Of a stretch of 64,000 bases of DNA, positions 45,866 to 54,081 are shown one piece after another (position 1 is the stretch's first letter; each line of letters starts with the position of its first letter). The notes beneath the pieces were generated by a model. The model was not told where the DNA came from. It worked only from the letters and a program-made list of their open reading frames with translations, and did not search any database. The stretch is taken from positions 350,604 through 414,603 of the forward strand of contig NZ_JAUFPK010000001.1 of NCBI RefSeq assembly GCF_030409225.1, in the 5' to 3' direction. The stretch comes from Aquisalimonas lutea. GTDB taxonomy: Bacteria; Pseudomonadota; Gammaproteobacteria; Nitrococcales; Aquisalimonadaceae. The position numbers were made by a program, and so were the translations under genes.

Positions 45866-46012
45866 TTAACGCGTCAGGGTGGGCAGACGCGCCGCCTGAC
45901 GGCCACCGGTGATGGGTGCGCGGGACACCGATGGCCGCGCTGTCGTCGTGGTAGCAGGGCATACGCTGAGGCGGGCCACGACGACCAGGCGATGGCATCC
46001 ATGACGTAGCAC
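45866..46012 (-). other. Possible leader-peptide/short RNA region before the terminator
   Basis: The 338 bases between the terminator and the YcgR stop hold no standard gene. A 48-codon GTG-initiated reading frame (46012-45866) has runs of three Val and four Thr codons (VVVAR, ATTTTA). Its stop lies 5 bases before the terminator stem, with an inverted repeat CGTCAGG/CCTGACG between them. The layout resembles an attenuator leader, but no biosynthetic gene follows on this strand. A stable 3'-UTR-derived RNA is an alternative. The bases 46020-46070 are AT-rich. Confidence 0.3.
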
Positions 46013-46199
46013 GCGTCGTGCCAGAAAAGAAAAACCCTTTTTTGTCAGTAAATTACCGTCAACCCGCGCCGACACCCAGCGCTCGAACTGTCGACGATCG
46101 GCGACACCATTCACCGCGCAATCAACCAATGCCCTGTTTATTCTCGGTTTTCCGGATGTCTCCGATCTGAGACAGGGGTCGGCACGGATGGAGGCGGCG

Positions 46200-46952
46200 T
46201 TACTGGTGGTCCGGGGAGGTATCCCGCTGCGCGATCTGCAGGCGCTGCAGGTAGCGCTGCAGCAGCGTGGTCCCGCGTCCGGAGACACCGCCGAAGGCGA
46301 GCCCGAGGCGCCGGCCGACGCTGCCGTCGCGGAAGATGTGCCGGGAGATGTTGCGCACTTCCAGGCGCACAGCCAGGACGTCCTGCCCGGGGATCTCCAG
46401 CTCGCAGTCGGTGAACACGTCGCCCACCCGCAGCGGCAGCGACATGGCCGCATCCACCAGACCCACGCCGCCCAGGCTCAGATCCATGGCCCGCAGCGTG
46501 TAGACGGTGCCGTCCTCGGTGGGAATGCGGCAGATCACCGGCGTGGACACCGGCATGGGGACCCGGAAGAACTCCCGGCGCTGCATCCGCTGGACGCTGT
46601 CCGGCAGCGGCGCACGGAAGACCGGACCGTCGCTGCGCGTGCCCGCGCGCAGCCCGCTCACGCGGAAGCGCACGCTGACATTCTGCTCGCGGGTCATGCA
46701 GATCAGGCTGTCGGCCGCCAGGGCGCGGCGGTTCACCGCGTCATCCGGCCCCTGGTCCAGCTCGACCTCGCCGCGCTCGATATCGACCCCGAGCACGGCG
46801 GTGACCAGGCTCTCGCGCCCCCGGTTGAAGTAGGCCGTGACCAGCTCGGGCCGGCGGCTCAGCTGCCGCAGCACGGCGATGATGTCCGAGCGATCCGTGA
46901 GCTGGAAACGATCCTGTCCCTTGGGCCCGCTGTTGCCCCCGTCAGCCGTCAC
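46200..46952 (-). CDS. YcgR-type PilZ (c-di-GMP receptor) protein
   Basis: The 250-residue protein has an N-terminal YcgR-like domain (about 15-115) and a PilZ domain. The c-di-GMP motifs are RREFFRVP and DLSLGGVGL. YcgR proteins brake the flagellar motor or otherwise respond to cyclic di-GMP. No flagellar or cyclase gene is in the window. A strong terminator lies 340 bases after the stop. It is divergent from greB. Confidence 0.88.
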   Translation of the reverse strand: MTADGGNSGPKGQDRFQLTDRSDIIAVLRQLSRRPELVTAYFNRGRESLVTAVLGVDIERGEVELDQGPDDAVNRRALAADSLICMTREQNVSVRFRVSGLRAGTRSDGPVFRAPLPDSVQRMQRREFFRVPMPVSTPVICRIPTEDGTVYTLRAMDLSLGGVGLVDAAMSLPLRVGDVFTDCELEIPGQDVLAVRLEVRNISRHIFRDGSVGRRLGLAFGGVSGRGTTLLQRYLQRLQIAQRDTSPDHQ

Positions 46953-47024
46953 CCGCTAGTCTCCTTCGTGACATGGTTCCCCGCCGCGCTGCGGGCATCC
47001 GGCAATGATAACCGATGGACGCAC

Positions 47025-47531
47025 ATGAGCCGATATCGACCGCCGCAGGGTAAGCGGTCCGCCTACATCACGCGGGAGGGCTGGCGCACGCTGGAGCGGG
47101 AGCTGGAGTGGCTCTGGCGGGTGCGCCGGCCGGAGGTGACCCAGGCGGTTGCCGAAGCCGCCGCCATGGGGGATCGCTCCGAGAACGCCGAGTACATCTA
47201 CGGCAAGAAGCAGCTGCGGGAGATCGACCGGCGCGTGCGCTACCTGAGCAAGCGCCTCGACGAGCTCACCGTGGTGCAGGAGCGCCCGGCGGACCCGACG
47301 CGCATCCGCTTCGGCGCCTGGTTCGAGGTCGAGGACGACGCGGGCTCGCTCAACCGCTACCGGATCGTGGGCCCGGACGAGATCGACCCGGAGCAGCACT
47401 TCATCAGCATCGACTCGCCCGTGGCCCGGGCGGTGCTCGGCAAGGGCGCCGACGACGAGGTCGCCGTGCGGTTGCCCGCCGGGGAGGTGCACTACGTGAT
47501 CACGGCCGTGTGGTATCCGGACGGCACGTAG
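47025..47531 (+). CDS. greB: Transcription elongation factor GreB
   Basis: GreB (168 residues) rescues backtracked RNA polymerase by stimulating transcript cleavage. It has [25 protein letters not shown], the coiled-coil tip [23 protein letters not shown] with the acidic residues, and the FKBP-like C-terminal domain. The [12 protein letters not shown] pattern separates GreB from GreA. It is divergent from the PilZ gene. Confidence 0.95.
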   Translation: MSRYRPPQGKRSAYITREGWRTLERELEWLWRVRRPEVTQAVAEAAAMGDRSENAEYIYGKKQLREIDRRVRYLSKRLDELTVVQERPADPTRIRFGAWFEVEDDAGSLNRYRIVGPDEIDPEQHFISIDSPVARAVLGKGADDEVAVRLPAGEVHYVITAVWYPDGT

Positions 47532-47537
47532 GCCCGC

Positions 47538-47563
47538 ACCCGGGGCCATCCCGGGCCCCGGGT
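47538..47563. terminator. GC hairpin between convergent greB and MetE-like genes
   Basis: Arms ACCCGGGGCC (47538-47547) and GGCCCCGGGT (47554-47563) pair over 10 bases around a 6-base loop, 6 bases after the greB stop. It could stop transcription from both sides. There is no T-tract. Confidence 0.5.
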
Positions 47564-47624
47564 ACGCGCCGCGCCATCGACGCACCGTGCCGCCGTCGCG
47601 GCCGACGACGGCAGCCGTTGCGGA

Positions 47625-48656
47625 TCAGGCCGTCCCGCTCAGCTCCGAGCGCACGATGCGGGCGCCCTCGGCCATCGCCTTGATCTTGCCGAAGGCGGCA
47701 TCGCGGGGCAGATACTTCAACCCGCAGTCGGGGGCGACGATCACCTTGTCGGCATCCACGTGCGGCAGGGCCCGCCGGATGCGGGCGGCGACGGTCTTGG
47801 GGCTTTCCACCTCGGCGGTGGACAGGTCGAGCACCCCGAGGATGATCGACTTGCCCCGCAGGCTCTCCAGCACCGAGGTGTCGAGGTTGGACTGCGCCGT
47901 CTCGATGCTGATCTGGTTGCAGCTGCAGTCCTTGAGCTGGGGCAGGAACGAGTAACCCTCGGGGCGCTCGTGGATGAGCGCGGCGTAGCCGAAGCAGATG
48001 TGCACCGCCGTGGTTCCCTGGACGCCGTCGAGCGCGGTGTTCAGGGCCTCGAGCCCGTACTCCTCGGCCGCTTCCGGGCGCGCCTGCATGTACGGCTCGT
48101 CGATCTGGACAATGTCGGCGCCGGCGGCGAACAGGTCGTTGATCTCCTCGCGCACGGCGCGGGCGTAGTCCATGGCCGCCTCGGCCAGGCCCGGGTAGTA
48201 GTCGTTCTGGGCCTGCTGGCTCATGGTGAACGGGCCCGGCACGGTGATCTTGATCATGCGGTCGGTGTGCGCGCGGAGGAACTTCACGTCCTCGACCTCG
48301 ACGGCGTGCCGGCGCTGAATGGGCCCGACGATGCGGGGCACCGGGTTGGGGTGGCCCGAGCGGTCGAGCGCGGTGCCGGGATTGTCCAGGTCCAGCCCGT
48401 CGAGGGCGGTGGCGAAGCGGTTGGAGTAGCTCTCGCGCCGGATCTCGCCGTCGGTGATGATGTCGAGCCCGGCCTCCTCCTGCGCCCGGATGGCCAGCAG
48501 CGTGGCGTCGTCCTGGGCCTGGGCCAGCCAGGGCTCGGGGATGCGCCAAAGCTCCTGGGCGCGGGCGCGGGGCGGGAACCGCCCGGCGAGCTTGTCACGA
48601 TCGATCAGCCAGTCCGGCTGGCAGTAGCTGCCGACAAGAGATGTAGGGAGAAGCAT
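47625..48656 (-). CDS. MetE C-terminal-like (cobalamin-independent) methyltransferase
   Basis: The 343-residue protein matches only the catalytic C-terminal half of MetE. It has LPTSLVGSYCQP, ITDGEIRRESYSN, the zinc-type residues in VHICFGY, QISIETAQ and the C-terminal VIVAPDCGLKYLPR, in which the Cys replaces the MetE zinc cysteine. Such short MetE-like proteins move methyl groups between varied donors and acceptors. Its place downstream of a ring-cleavage dioxygenase and an IclR regulator suggests a role in removing a methyl group from an aromatic substrate; this is inference. GGAGGATCCC precedes the ATG. Confidence 0.82.
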   Translation of the reverse strand: MLLPTSLVGSYCQPDWLIDRDKLAGRFPPRARAQELWRIPEPWLAQAQDDATLLAIRAQEEAGLDIITDGEIRRESYSNRFATALDGLDLDNPGTALDRSGHPNPVPRIVGPIQRRHAVEVEDVKFLRAHTDRMIKITVPGPFTMSQQAQNDYYPGLAEAAMDYARAVREEINDLFAAGADIVQIDEPYMQARPEAAEEYGLEALNTALDGVQGTTAVHICFGYAALIHERPEGYSFLPQLKDCSCNQISIETAQSNLDTSVLESLRGKSIILGVLDLSTAEVESPKTVAARIRRALPHVDADKVIVAPDCGLKYLPRDAAFGKIKAMAEGARIVRSELSGTA

Positions 48657-48756
48657 GGGATCCTCCAGGCGTTTGTCATGGGTCTTTTCGTATTGCGCAA
48701 ATTGTTGCGCTTCATGCAGAAGACGCGCGCCCGCGTCAGCGGGCACGCCCCGACGC

Positions 48757-49584
48757 TCAGGTGCTGCCGAGAATGGACGTCAGAACCGGGTAGCGGGCGA
48801 TGGCCTCGGCGATCCGGTCGGCGGCGGCGCGCAGATCCTGTAGCCGTTCGGCGACCATCTGCTGCGGTGTCACCAGCCCCGTGTACCCCGACGAGTTGAG
48901 CGCCGCCAGGGTGTTGCCGGCGGCATCGCGCACCGGTACCGCCAGGGCGGTGATGCCGTAGTCGAGCTGATCCACCGCGGTGGCGTAGCCGTCGCGGCGC
49001 GCCTGCTCGATGATCCCGCGCAGCTCGTCGACGGAGGTCACCGTCAGCTTGGTCAGGGCCTGCGGCTCCACCGTGGCGAAGTAGGCGTCCAGCTTGTCGT
49101 CGTCGAGCCCGGCGAGCAGCACGCGCCCCATGGAGGTGGCGTGGGCCGGGTACCGGGCCCCCACCACCGCGCTGGCACGCCGGGCGCGCTGGCGCGAGTG
49201 GTGGGCGATGTAGATGACGTCGTGCTCGTCCAGCGTGGCCACCGACGAGGCATCGCCGAACGTCTCCACCAGGTGGCGCAGCTCGGGCAGCATCAGCTCG
49301 TCCAGGCGGGCCGAGAAATAGAACGACGACCCGAGCCCCATGACCTTGGGCTGCAGATGGAAGCGCTTGCCGGTCTGGCCGACGTAGCCCAGCGCCTGCA
49401 GGGTGATCAGGCTGCGCCGCACCGCCGCCGGCGATGCATCGATGCGCCGGGCGAGCTCGCTCAGCGTCATCTCGGGGTGGGCGGCGTCGAATGCCTCCAG
49501 CAGGGCCAGCCCCTTGGCCAGCGCCTCGACGAACTCCGGTGGCCGGTTGCTCGGGTCTGTCACGGGACGGGCCAGCTCCTCCAT
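48757..49584 (-). CDS. IclR-family transcriptional regulator (PcaR/PobR-like)
   Basis: The 275-residue protein has an N-terminal winged helix (EALAKGLALLEAFDAAHPEMTLSELARRIDASPAAVRRSL, spanning about 18-57) and an effector domain with SSVATLDEHDVIYIAH, YPAHATSMGRVLLAGL and GITALAVPVRD. It resembles regulators of protocatechuate and related aromatic pathways. It starts 5 bases after the dioxygenase stop and so is in its operon. It is the likely binder of the palindromes at 50493-50553. Confidence 0.88.
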   Translation of the reverse strand: MEELARPVTDPSNRPPEFVEALAKGLALLEAFDAAHPEMTLSELARRIDASPAAVRRSLITLQALGYVGQTGKRFHLQPKVMGLGSSFYFSARLDELMLPELRHLVETFGDASSVATLDEHDVIYIAHHSRQRARRASAVVGARYPAHATSMGRVLLAGLDDDKLDAYFATVEPQALTKLTVTSVDELRGIIEQARRDGYATAVDQLDYGITALAVPVRDAAGNTLAALNSSGYTGLVTPQQMVAERLQDLRAAADRIAEAIARYPVLTSILGST

Positions 49585-49589
49585 CCGGT

Positions 49590-50453
49590 TCAGCCCTCCG
49601 GCGCCAGCGTGAAGTCGAAGTGCACCTTCGCGTCCGGCCGGCGTTCCAGAGGAAGATCGATTGCCGAGGCCTTCTTAACAGGCTCGAGCTTGGCGATCAA
49701 CGACTTTCGGACACCGAAAACCGCGTCGTTGTCGAGGTACTCGGCGTTCTCGAAGAACACTTCCGTGGTGATGGAGCGCATGCCCGGGTGGCGGACGATG
49801 TAGTGCAGGTGCGCGGCCCGCCACGCGTGACGGTTGCCCGCCCGCAGCAGCTCGCCCACGGGGCCGTCGTAGGGGACGGTATAGGGCTTGGGCAGCACGG
49901 TGGTGTAGTAGTAGCGCCCCTGCTCGTCGGCGGTAATCTTGGCGCGCAGGTCGTACTTGTCCTGCCCCTGCTCCTGTTCCTGGATGGGGTAGGTGCCCGA
50001 GCTGTCGGCCTGCCAGGTGTCGATGGTGGCGCCGGGCAGCGGGTTGCCCAGAGTGTCGCGGATGACCCCTTCCACCAGGACGGATACGCCTTCGCGGCCC
50101 TCGGCCAGGTCCGCGCCGAGCTCCTTCACGGGGGCGTCGTCCAGGTAGAACGGTCCCAGGTTCGAGCCCTCCGTGGCGCCGCCGCGGGTGTTGATCATGT
50201 CCACCAGCGCCGACAGGCCCAGGACGTCCGAGAGCAGGATGTACTCGTGCCGCTCCGGCGTGGAGATCTGCCCGCAGTCGTAGAGGAAGTTCAGCATCCG
50301 CATCCACTCGTCGTGGGTGAGGTTCACCTCGCGCACGTAGTCGTGCAGATGCTCGATGAACGTCTCGAGCAGGAACTGGAAGCGGCTGCCGTCCTCGGTG
50401 TCGAACGAGCTCTTCACCGCCTCGGTGACCGTGAACTGGTTGACGTCTCGCAT
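49590..50453 (-). CDS. Intradiol ring-cleavage dioxygenase (catechol/hydroxyquinol type)
   Basis: The 287-residue protein has an N-terminal dioxygenase helical domain (about 8-105) ending in ATEGSNLGPFYLDDAP, then the catalytic beta-sandwich. The Fe(III) ligands can be placed at Y155 (GTYPIQ), Y191 (PKPYTVP), H215 and H217 (RAAHLHYIV). It should open a catechol-like ring between the two hydroxyls. The GPFYxxxAP segment favours the hydroxyquinol or catechol 1,2-dioxygenase class over protocatechuate 3,4-dioxygenase. GGAGGAGAGG precedes the ATG. It is the first gene of the leftward operon. Confidence 0.88.
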   Translation of the reverse strand: MRDVNQFTVTEAVKSSFDTEDGSRFQFLLETFIEHLHDYVREVNLTHDEWMRMLNFLYDCGQISTPERHEYILLSDVLGLSALVDMINTRGGATEGSNLGPFYLDDAPVKELGADLAEGREGVSVLVEGVIRDTLGNPLPGATIDTWQADSSGTYPIQEQEQGQDKYDLRAKITADEQGRYYYTTVLPKPYTVPYDGPVGELLRAGNRHAWRAAHLHYIVRHPGMRSITTEVFFENAEYLDNDAVFGVRKSLIAKLEPVKKASAIDLPLERRPDAKVHFDFTLAPEG

Positions 50454-50492
50454 TTCTGACCTCTCCTCCCTCGATGCTCGTCACCCGGGTCG

Positions 50493-50553
50493 TGATCGTT
50501 ATTTGACACGATCATATGGGATGCAATAATTTACGACAAGCGAAAATTATTGC
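50493..50553. promoter_or_regulatory. Divergent overlapping promoters with two palindromic operators
   Basis: On the plus strand TTGACA (50503-50508) and AATAAT (50525-50530) are 16 bases apart. On the minus strand TTGTCG (50539-50534) and TATGAT (50516-50511) are 17 apart. Two palindromes overlap them: TGATCGT/ACGATCA (50493-50499, 50508-50514) and GCAATAATTT/AAATTATTGC (50523-50532, 50544-50553), the latter perfect over 10 bp per arm. A bound regulator, probably the IclR protein, would control both operons. TSS and binding are untested. Confidence 0.72.
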
Positions 50554-50582
50554 GCATAGCGAAAACTCTCGGAGGAATCTGG

Positions 50583-51392
50583 ATGCGAATTGGCAAGCAG
50601 GAGCAGCCCTACACGGCCATTGCCACCTCGGACGCCGAGCACATCACGGTGCGCGGCTACGACCTGTGCGACGAGCTCATCGGCAAGATCGATTTCTCCG
50701 ACTACTTCTGGCTGATGGTCATGGGCAGCAAGCCCGAGCCGCGCCAGCGCGCCATGCTCGACGCCTGCCTGGTGGCCATCGCCGAGCACGGCCTGGTGCC
50801 CAGCGTGCAGGCGGCGCGCATGACCCTGGCGGCCGCGCCCGAGGCCTGGCAGGGGGCCATGTCCGCGGGGCTGCTGGGCATGGGCACGGTGGTGGCCGGC
50901 TCCACGGAATCCGCCGGGCGCTACCTCGACGAGCTGCGCCGCACCGCCGATGCCAACGGCGGTGATGACGAGACCGCAGTGGTCGACAGCCTCAAGGCGC
51001 TGAAGGCGAGCAAGGCGAAGGTGCCCGGCCTGGGCCATCCCCAGCACTCCAGCGGCGACCCGCGCGCCAACCGCCTGATGGCGCTGGCGGACGAGCACGC
51101 CGTCTCCGGCCGCTACACGGGCATCCTGCGGCTGCTGGAGGTGCACGCGCCCGGGATCATCGGCCGGCCGCTGCCGGTGAACGTCTCCGGGGCGATCCCG
51201 GCGGTGCTTATGGATGCCGGCTGGTCACCGGACGCGCTCAAGGCGGTGCCGCTGGTGGCGCGCGCGGCGGGGCTCGCGGCGCACCTGCTCGAGGAGTCGC
51301 AGCGCTCCATCGGCTTCATCATGTCCCACCACGCCGATCAGGCGATCAGCTATGACGGTGCCCCCGCAACCGGACAATACGGCGAGAAGTGA
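50583..51392 (+). CDS. Citryl-CoA lyase / citrate-synthase-like protein
   Basis: The 269-residue protein has the citrate-synthase fold but is far shorter than citrate synthase (about 430). It keeps the active-site blocks VPGLGHPQHSSGDPRA, matching the synthase GHxVY...DPR histidine region, and RSIGFIMSHHADQ with the substrate Arg. Related short proteins are called citryl-CoA lyases and split citryl-CoA-type thioesters into acetyl-CoA and an oxoacid. The neighbouring CoA transferase could make such a thioester. GGAGGAATC precedes the ATG at 50583. Confidence 0.8.
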   Translation: MRIGKQEQPYTAIATSDAEHITVRGYDLCDELIGKIDFSDYFWLMVMGSKPEPRQRAMLDACLVAIAEHGLVPSVQAARMTLAAAPEAWQGAMSAGLLGMGTVVAGSTESAGRYLDELRRTADANGGDDETAVVDSLKALKASKAKVPGLGHPQHSSGDPRANRLMALADEHAVSGRYTGILRLLEVHAPGIIGRPLPVNVSGAIPAVLMDAGWSPDALKAVPLVARAAGLAAHLLEESQRSIGFIMSHHADQAISYDGAPATGQYGEK

Positions 51393-51402
51393 GACCCGAA
51401 CG

Positions 51403-52548
51403 ATGGTGAAGATTCTGCGCAACATCCGCGTCGTCGAGATGGGCACCTACATCACGGGCCCCGCCGCCTCCATGCACCTCGCCGATCTGGGCGCCGAGGT
51501 CATCAAGGTCGAGCGTCCCGATACGGGAGACCCGTTCCGCGCCTTCAAGGGCGGCCTCTACTCGCCCCATTTCCAGACCTACAACCGCAACAAGCGCTCC
51601 ATCGCCCTGGATACCAAGGACGAGACGGATCTGGCGCTGTTCCACGAGCTCATCGCCGGCGCCGACGTGTTCATCCAGAACTTCCGCCCCGGCGTGGCGG
51701 AACGGCTGGGCGCGGGCGAGGAGACGCTGCGCGGGCTCAACCCCGGGCTCATCTACTGCGCCATCTCCGGGTTCGGGCCCTCGGGCCCGGCGCGCGACCG
51801 CCCGGCCTACGACACCGTGGCCCAGGCCGCGGCGGGGTATCTGCGGCTGCTGACACCGCCGACCAACCCCCGCGTCATCGGGCCGGCCATCGCCGACGCC
51901 GTGACCGGGCAGTACGCGGCCCTGGGCATCCTGGCGGCGATCATCGAGCGCAGCACCACGGGCAAGGGGCGGCGGCTGGACATCTCCATGCTGGAGGCGA
52001 TGTCGCACTTCAACCTGGACAGCTTCACGCACTACTACAGCGTGGGCGAGGTGATGGGGCCGCTGTCGCGCCCGGTGGTGTCGCAGTCGTACACCTTCGA
52101 GTGCAGCGACGGCAAGTGGATCGCCTTCCACCTGTCGTCGCCGGAGAAGTTCTGGGAAGGCCTGCTGGAGGCCACGGAGCAGCAGCACCTGGCCGACGAC
52201 CCGCGCTTCTCGGAGCGGCTCGAGCGCATCGAGCACCAGGACGAGCTCATCGAGATTCTCACCCCCGTCTTCCGGACCGCATCGCGGGATACCTGGTGCG
52301 AGCGGCTCGCCGCCGCGGGGGTGCCGTACTCGCCCGCCTACGACTCCAGCGAGGCCCTGGAGGATCCGCAGGCCAGGCACCTGCAGATCGCCGTCAGCGC
52401 CGAGCACCCGCAGATGGGCAACTTCACCACCGTGCGGCCGCCCTATGCCTTCGACGGCGAGCCGGATACCGACGTTCTGCCGCCCCCCGTGCTGGACGAG
52501 CACGGCGCGGCGATCCGCGCCGAGCTGGAGCGGGGGCGCTCACGTTAA
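51403..52548 (+). CDS. CaiB/BaiF-family (class III) CoA transferase
   Basis: The 381-residue protein has VVEMGTYITGPAASMHLADLGAEVIKVE (residues 10-37), NRNKRSIALD, FIQNFRPGVAERLG, the catalytic Asp D137 in RPAYDTVAQ and the C-terminal VPYSPAYDSSEAL. It moves CoA from a donor thioester to a carboxylic acid. With the citryl-CoA-lyase-like gene 10 bases upstream it forms a plausible activate-and-cleave pair. The acceptor is unknown. Confidence 0.88.
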   Translation: MVKILRNIRVVEMGTYITGPAASMHLADLGAEVIKVERPDTGDPFRAFKGGLYSPHFQTYNRNKRSIALDTKDETDLALFHELIAGADVFIQNFRPGVAERLGAGEETLRGLNPGLIYCAISGFGPSGPARDRPAYDTVAQAAAGYLRLLTPPTNPRVIGPAIADAVTGQYAALGILAAIIERSTTGKGRRLDISMLEAMSHFNLDSFTHYYSVGEVMGPLSRPVVSQSYTFECSDGKWIAFHLSSPEKFWEGLLEATEQQHLADDPRFSERLERIEHQDELIEILTPVFRTASRDTWCERLAAAGVPYSPAYDSSEALEDPQARHLQIAVSAEHPQMGNFTTVRPPYAFDGEPDTDVLPPPVLDEHGAAIRAELERGRSR

Positions 52549-52566
52549 CCGCAGGATGGAGCAGCC

Positions 52567-52974
52567 ATGACCGACGATCAGGCCGGACCCCGGGCGCTGC
52601 CCAAGGACGATGTCCTCCAGGCGAGCGCGGCGATGCTGCAGAAGCAGCTGTATATCATCTTCACCACCCCGACGGCGGACCTCGGGCCCGTGCTGGCGAA
52701 CCTGGAGGAGCACCTGGCGTTCCAGGTCGAGCTCGAGCGCGAGGGCACCATGTTCGCCGCCGGCCCGCTGTGGAACGACGACGAGACCGAATGGCACGGC
52801 GAGGGCATGGTGGTCGTGCGCGCCGGCTCGCGGGACGAGGCGATCGCCATCGCCGAGCGCGACCCCATGCACCGGTGCGGCGCGCGCCGGTTCACGGTCC
52901 GCCCGTGGCTGGTCAACGAAGGAGCAATGACGTTCCGGCTGGAGATGTCCAGCCAGAAGCTGACGATGCTATGA
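52567..52974 (+). CDS. YciI-like protein
   Basis: The 135-residue protein has a ferredoxin-like dimeric alpha/beta-barrel pattern as in the YciI family: LYIIFTTPTADLGPVLANLEEHLAFQVELEREGTMFAAGPLW, then EGMVVVRAGSRDEAIAIAERDPMH. Some YciI relatives act on ring-cleavage products as dehydrochlorinases or isomerases. Here, among ring-cleavage genes, it may isomerise a muconate- or lactone-like intermediate; that is inference. GGAG lies 8 bases before the ATG. Confidence 0.75.
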   Translation: MTDDQAGPRALPKDDVLQASAAMLQKQLYIIFTTPTADLGPVLANLEEHLAFQVELEREGTMFAAGPLWNDDETEWHGEGMVVVRAGSRDEAIAIAERDPMHRCGARRFTVRPWLVNEGAMTFRLEMSSQKLTML

Positions 52975-53004
52975 CACCGATAAGAGTGAGGCAGGAGGAG
53001 AACC

Positions 53005-54081
53005 ATGAACAGAATTCTTGCAGCCATGCTGGGCTGCGCGCTCGCCGTACCGACGGCCGGCGCGCAGGAGACCATCAGCCTGACCGTGGGCTCGAGCCAC
53101 CCCAAGGCCATCCCCTGGGTGGGCATGATCGAGACCCATTTCATGGCGGAGACCGACCGCATTCTGGCGGAGACGGGCAACTACGAGATCGATTGGCAGC
53201 AGGCCTTCGGCGGCCAGCTCTACGGAACCAGTGAGACGCTGACCGCGGTCCGCGACGGCATCACCGATATCGGCTGGGTGTTCTCCTACCTGGAAGCGGC
53301 GCGCATGCCGCTGAGCCAGGTCACCGCCCACACGCCGTTCTCGACCTCCGACCCGGTCACGCAGCTCAACGTCATGCGCTCGCTGTACGAGGACATCCCC
53401 GCCTTCCGCGAGGAATGGGAGCAGCACAACCTCGTCATGCTGGGCATGACCGCGTCGGACAACTACGACGTCTATACCAAGGAGCCCATCTCCTCGCTGG
53501 ACGACCTGGAGGGCATGAAGCTCTCCGTGGCCGGCCCCCTGGCGAACTGGCTGCGCGGCATCGGCGCGAACGCCGTCGACGGCGCGCTGACCAGCTTCTA
53601 CACCGACATCCAGACCGGGGTCTCGGACGGCGTGGTGATCGTCGCCCTGGGCGCCCTGCCCGCAAGGCTCTACGAGGTCGCGCCCTACATCACGCGGGTG
53701 CGCATCGGCACCGTGTTCTCGGGCGGCGTGGCCATCAACGCCACCCGCTGGGAGACCCTGCCCGAGGAGGTCCAGCAGGCCATGGCAGAGGCCGGCGAGT
53801 TCTACTCCCGCGCCCACGCGCAGGATCTCGTCGACCGCGAGGAGTCCGCCATGGAGAAGATGCAGGAGCTCGGCGCGGATCAGGACCCGCCCGTGACCGT
53901 CTCCACCCTGCCCGCCGACGAGCGGGAGCAGTGGGCGCAGGATCTGCCCGACCTGGCCGGCGAGTGGGCGGCGGACGCCGAGCAGCGCGGGGCCCCGGGG
54001 CAGGAGTTCCTGGAGGCCTACATGGACGGCCTGCGTGAGCGCGGCGAGGAGCCCCTGCGCGCCTGGGACCAGACCGACTGA
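53005..54081 (+). CDS. TRAP transporter solute-binding protein, DctP type
   Basis: The 358-residue periplasmic protein has a signal peptide ending near TAGAQ and the DctP fold: ISLTVGSSHP, WQQAFGGQLYGTSETLTAVRDGITDIGWVF, VYTKEPISSLDDLEGMKLSV and an ATRWETLPEEVQQAM block. It captures an organic acid for the DctQ-DctM permease encoded next. AGGAGGAG precedes the ATG. Its stop overlaps the dctQ-like start. Confidence 0.92.
   Translation: MNRILAAMLGCALAVPTAGAQETISLTVGSSHPKAIPWVGMIETHFMAETDRILAETGNYEIDWQQAFGGQLYGTSETLTAVRDGITDIGWVFSYLEAARMPLSQVTAHTPFSTSDPVTQLNVMRSLYEDIPAFREEWEQHNLVMLGMTASDNYDVYTKEPISSLDDLEGMKLSVAGPLANWLRGIGANAVDGALTSFYTDIQTGVSDGVVIVALGALPARLYEVAPYITRVRIGTVFSGGVAINATRWETLPEEVQQAMAEAGEFYSRAHAQDLVDREESAMEKMQELGADQDPPVTVSTLPADEREQWAQDLPDLAGEWAADAEQRGAPGQEFLEAYMDGLRERGEEPLRAWDQTD

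Noticed and set aside
45750-45998. An 82-codon minus-strand frame spanning the terminator
   Set aside because: It reads through a strong intrinsic terminator and into the antisense of the transglycosylase gene.
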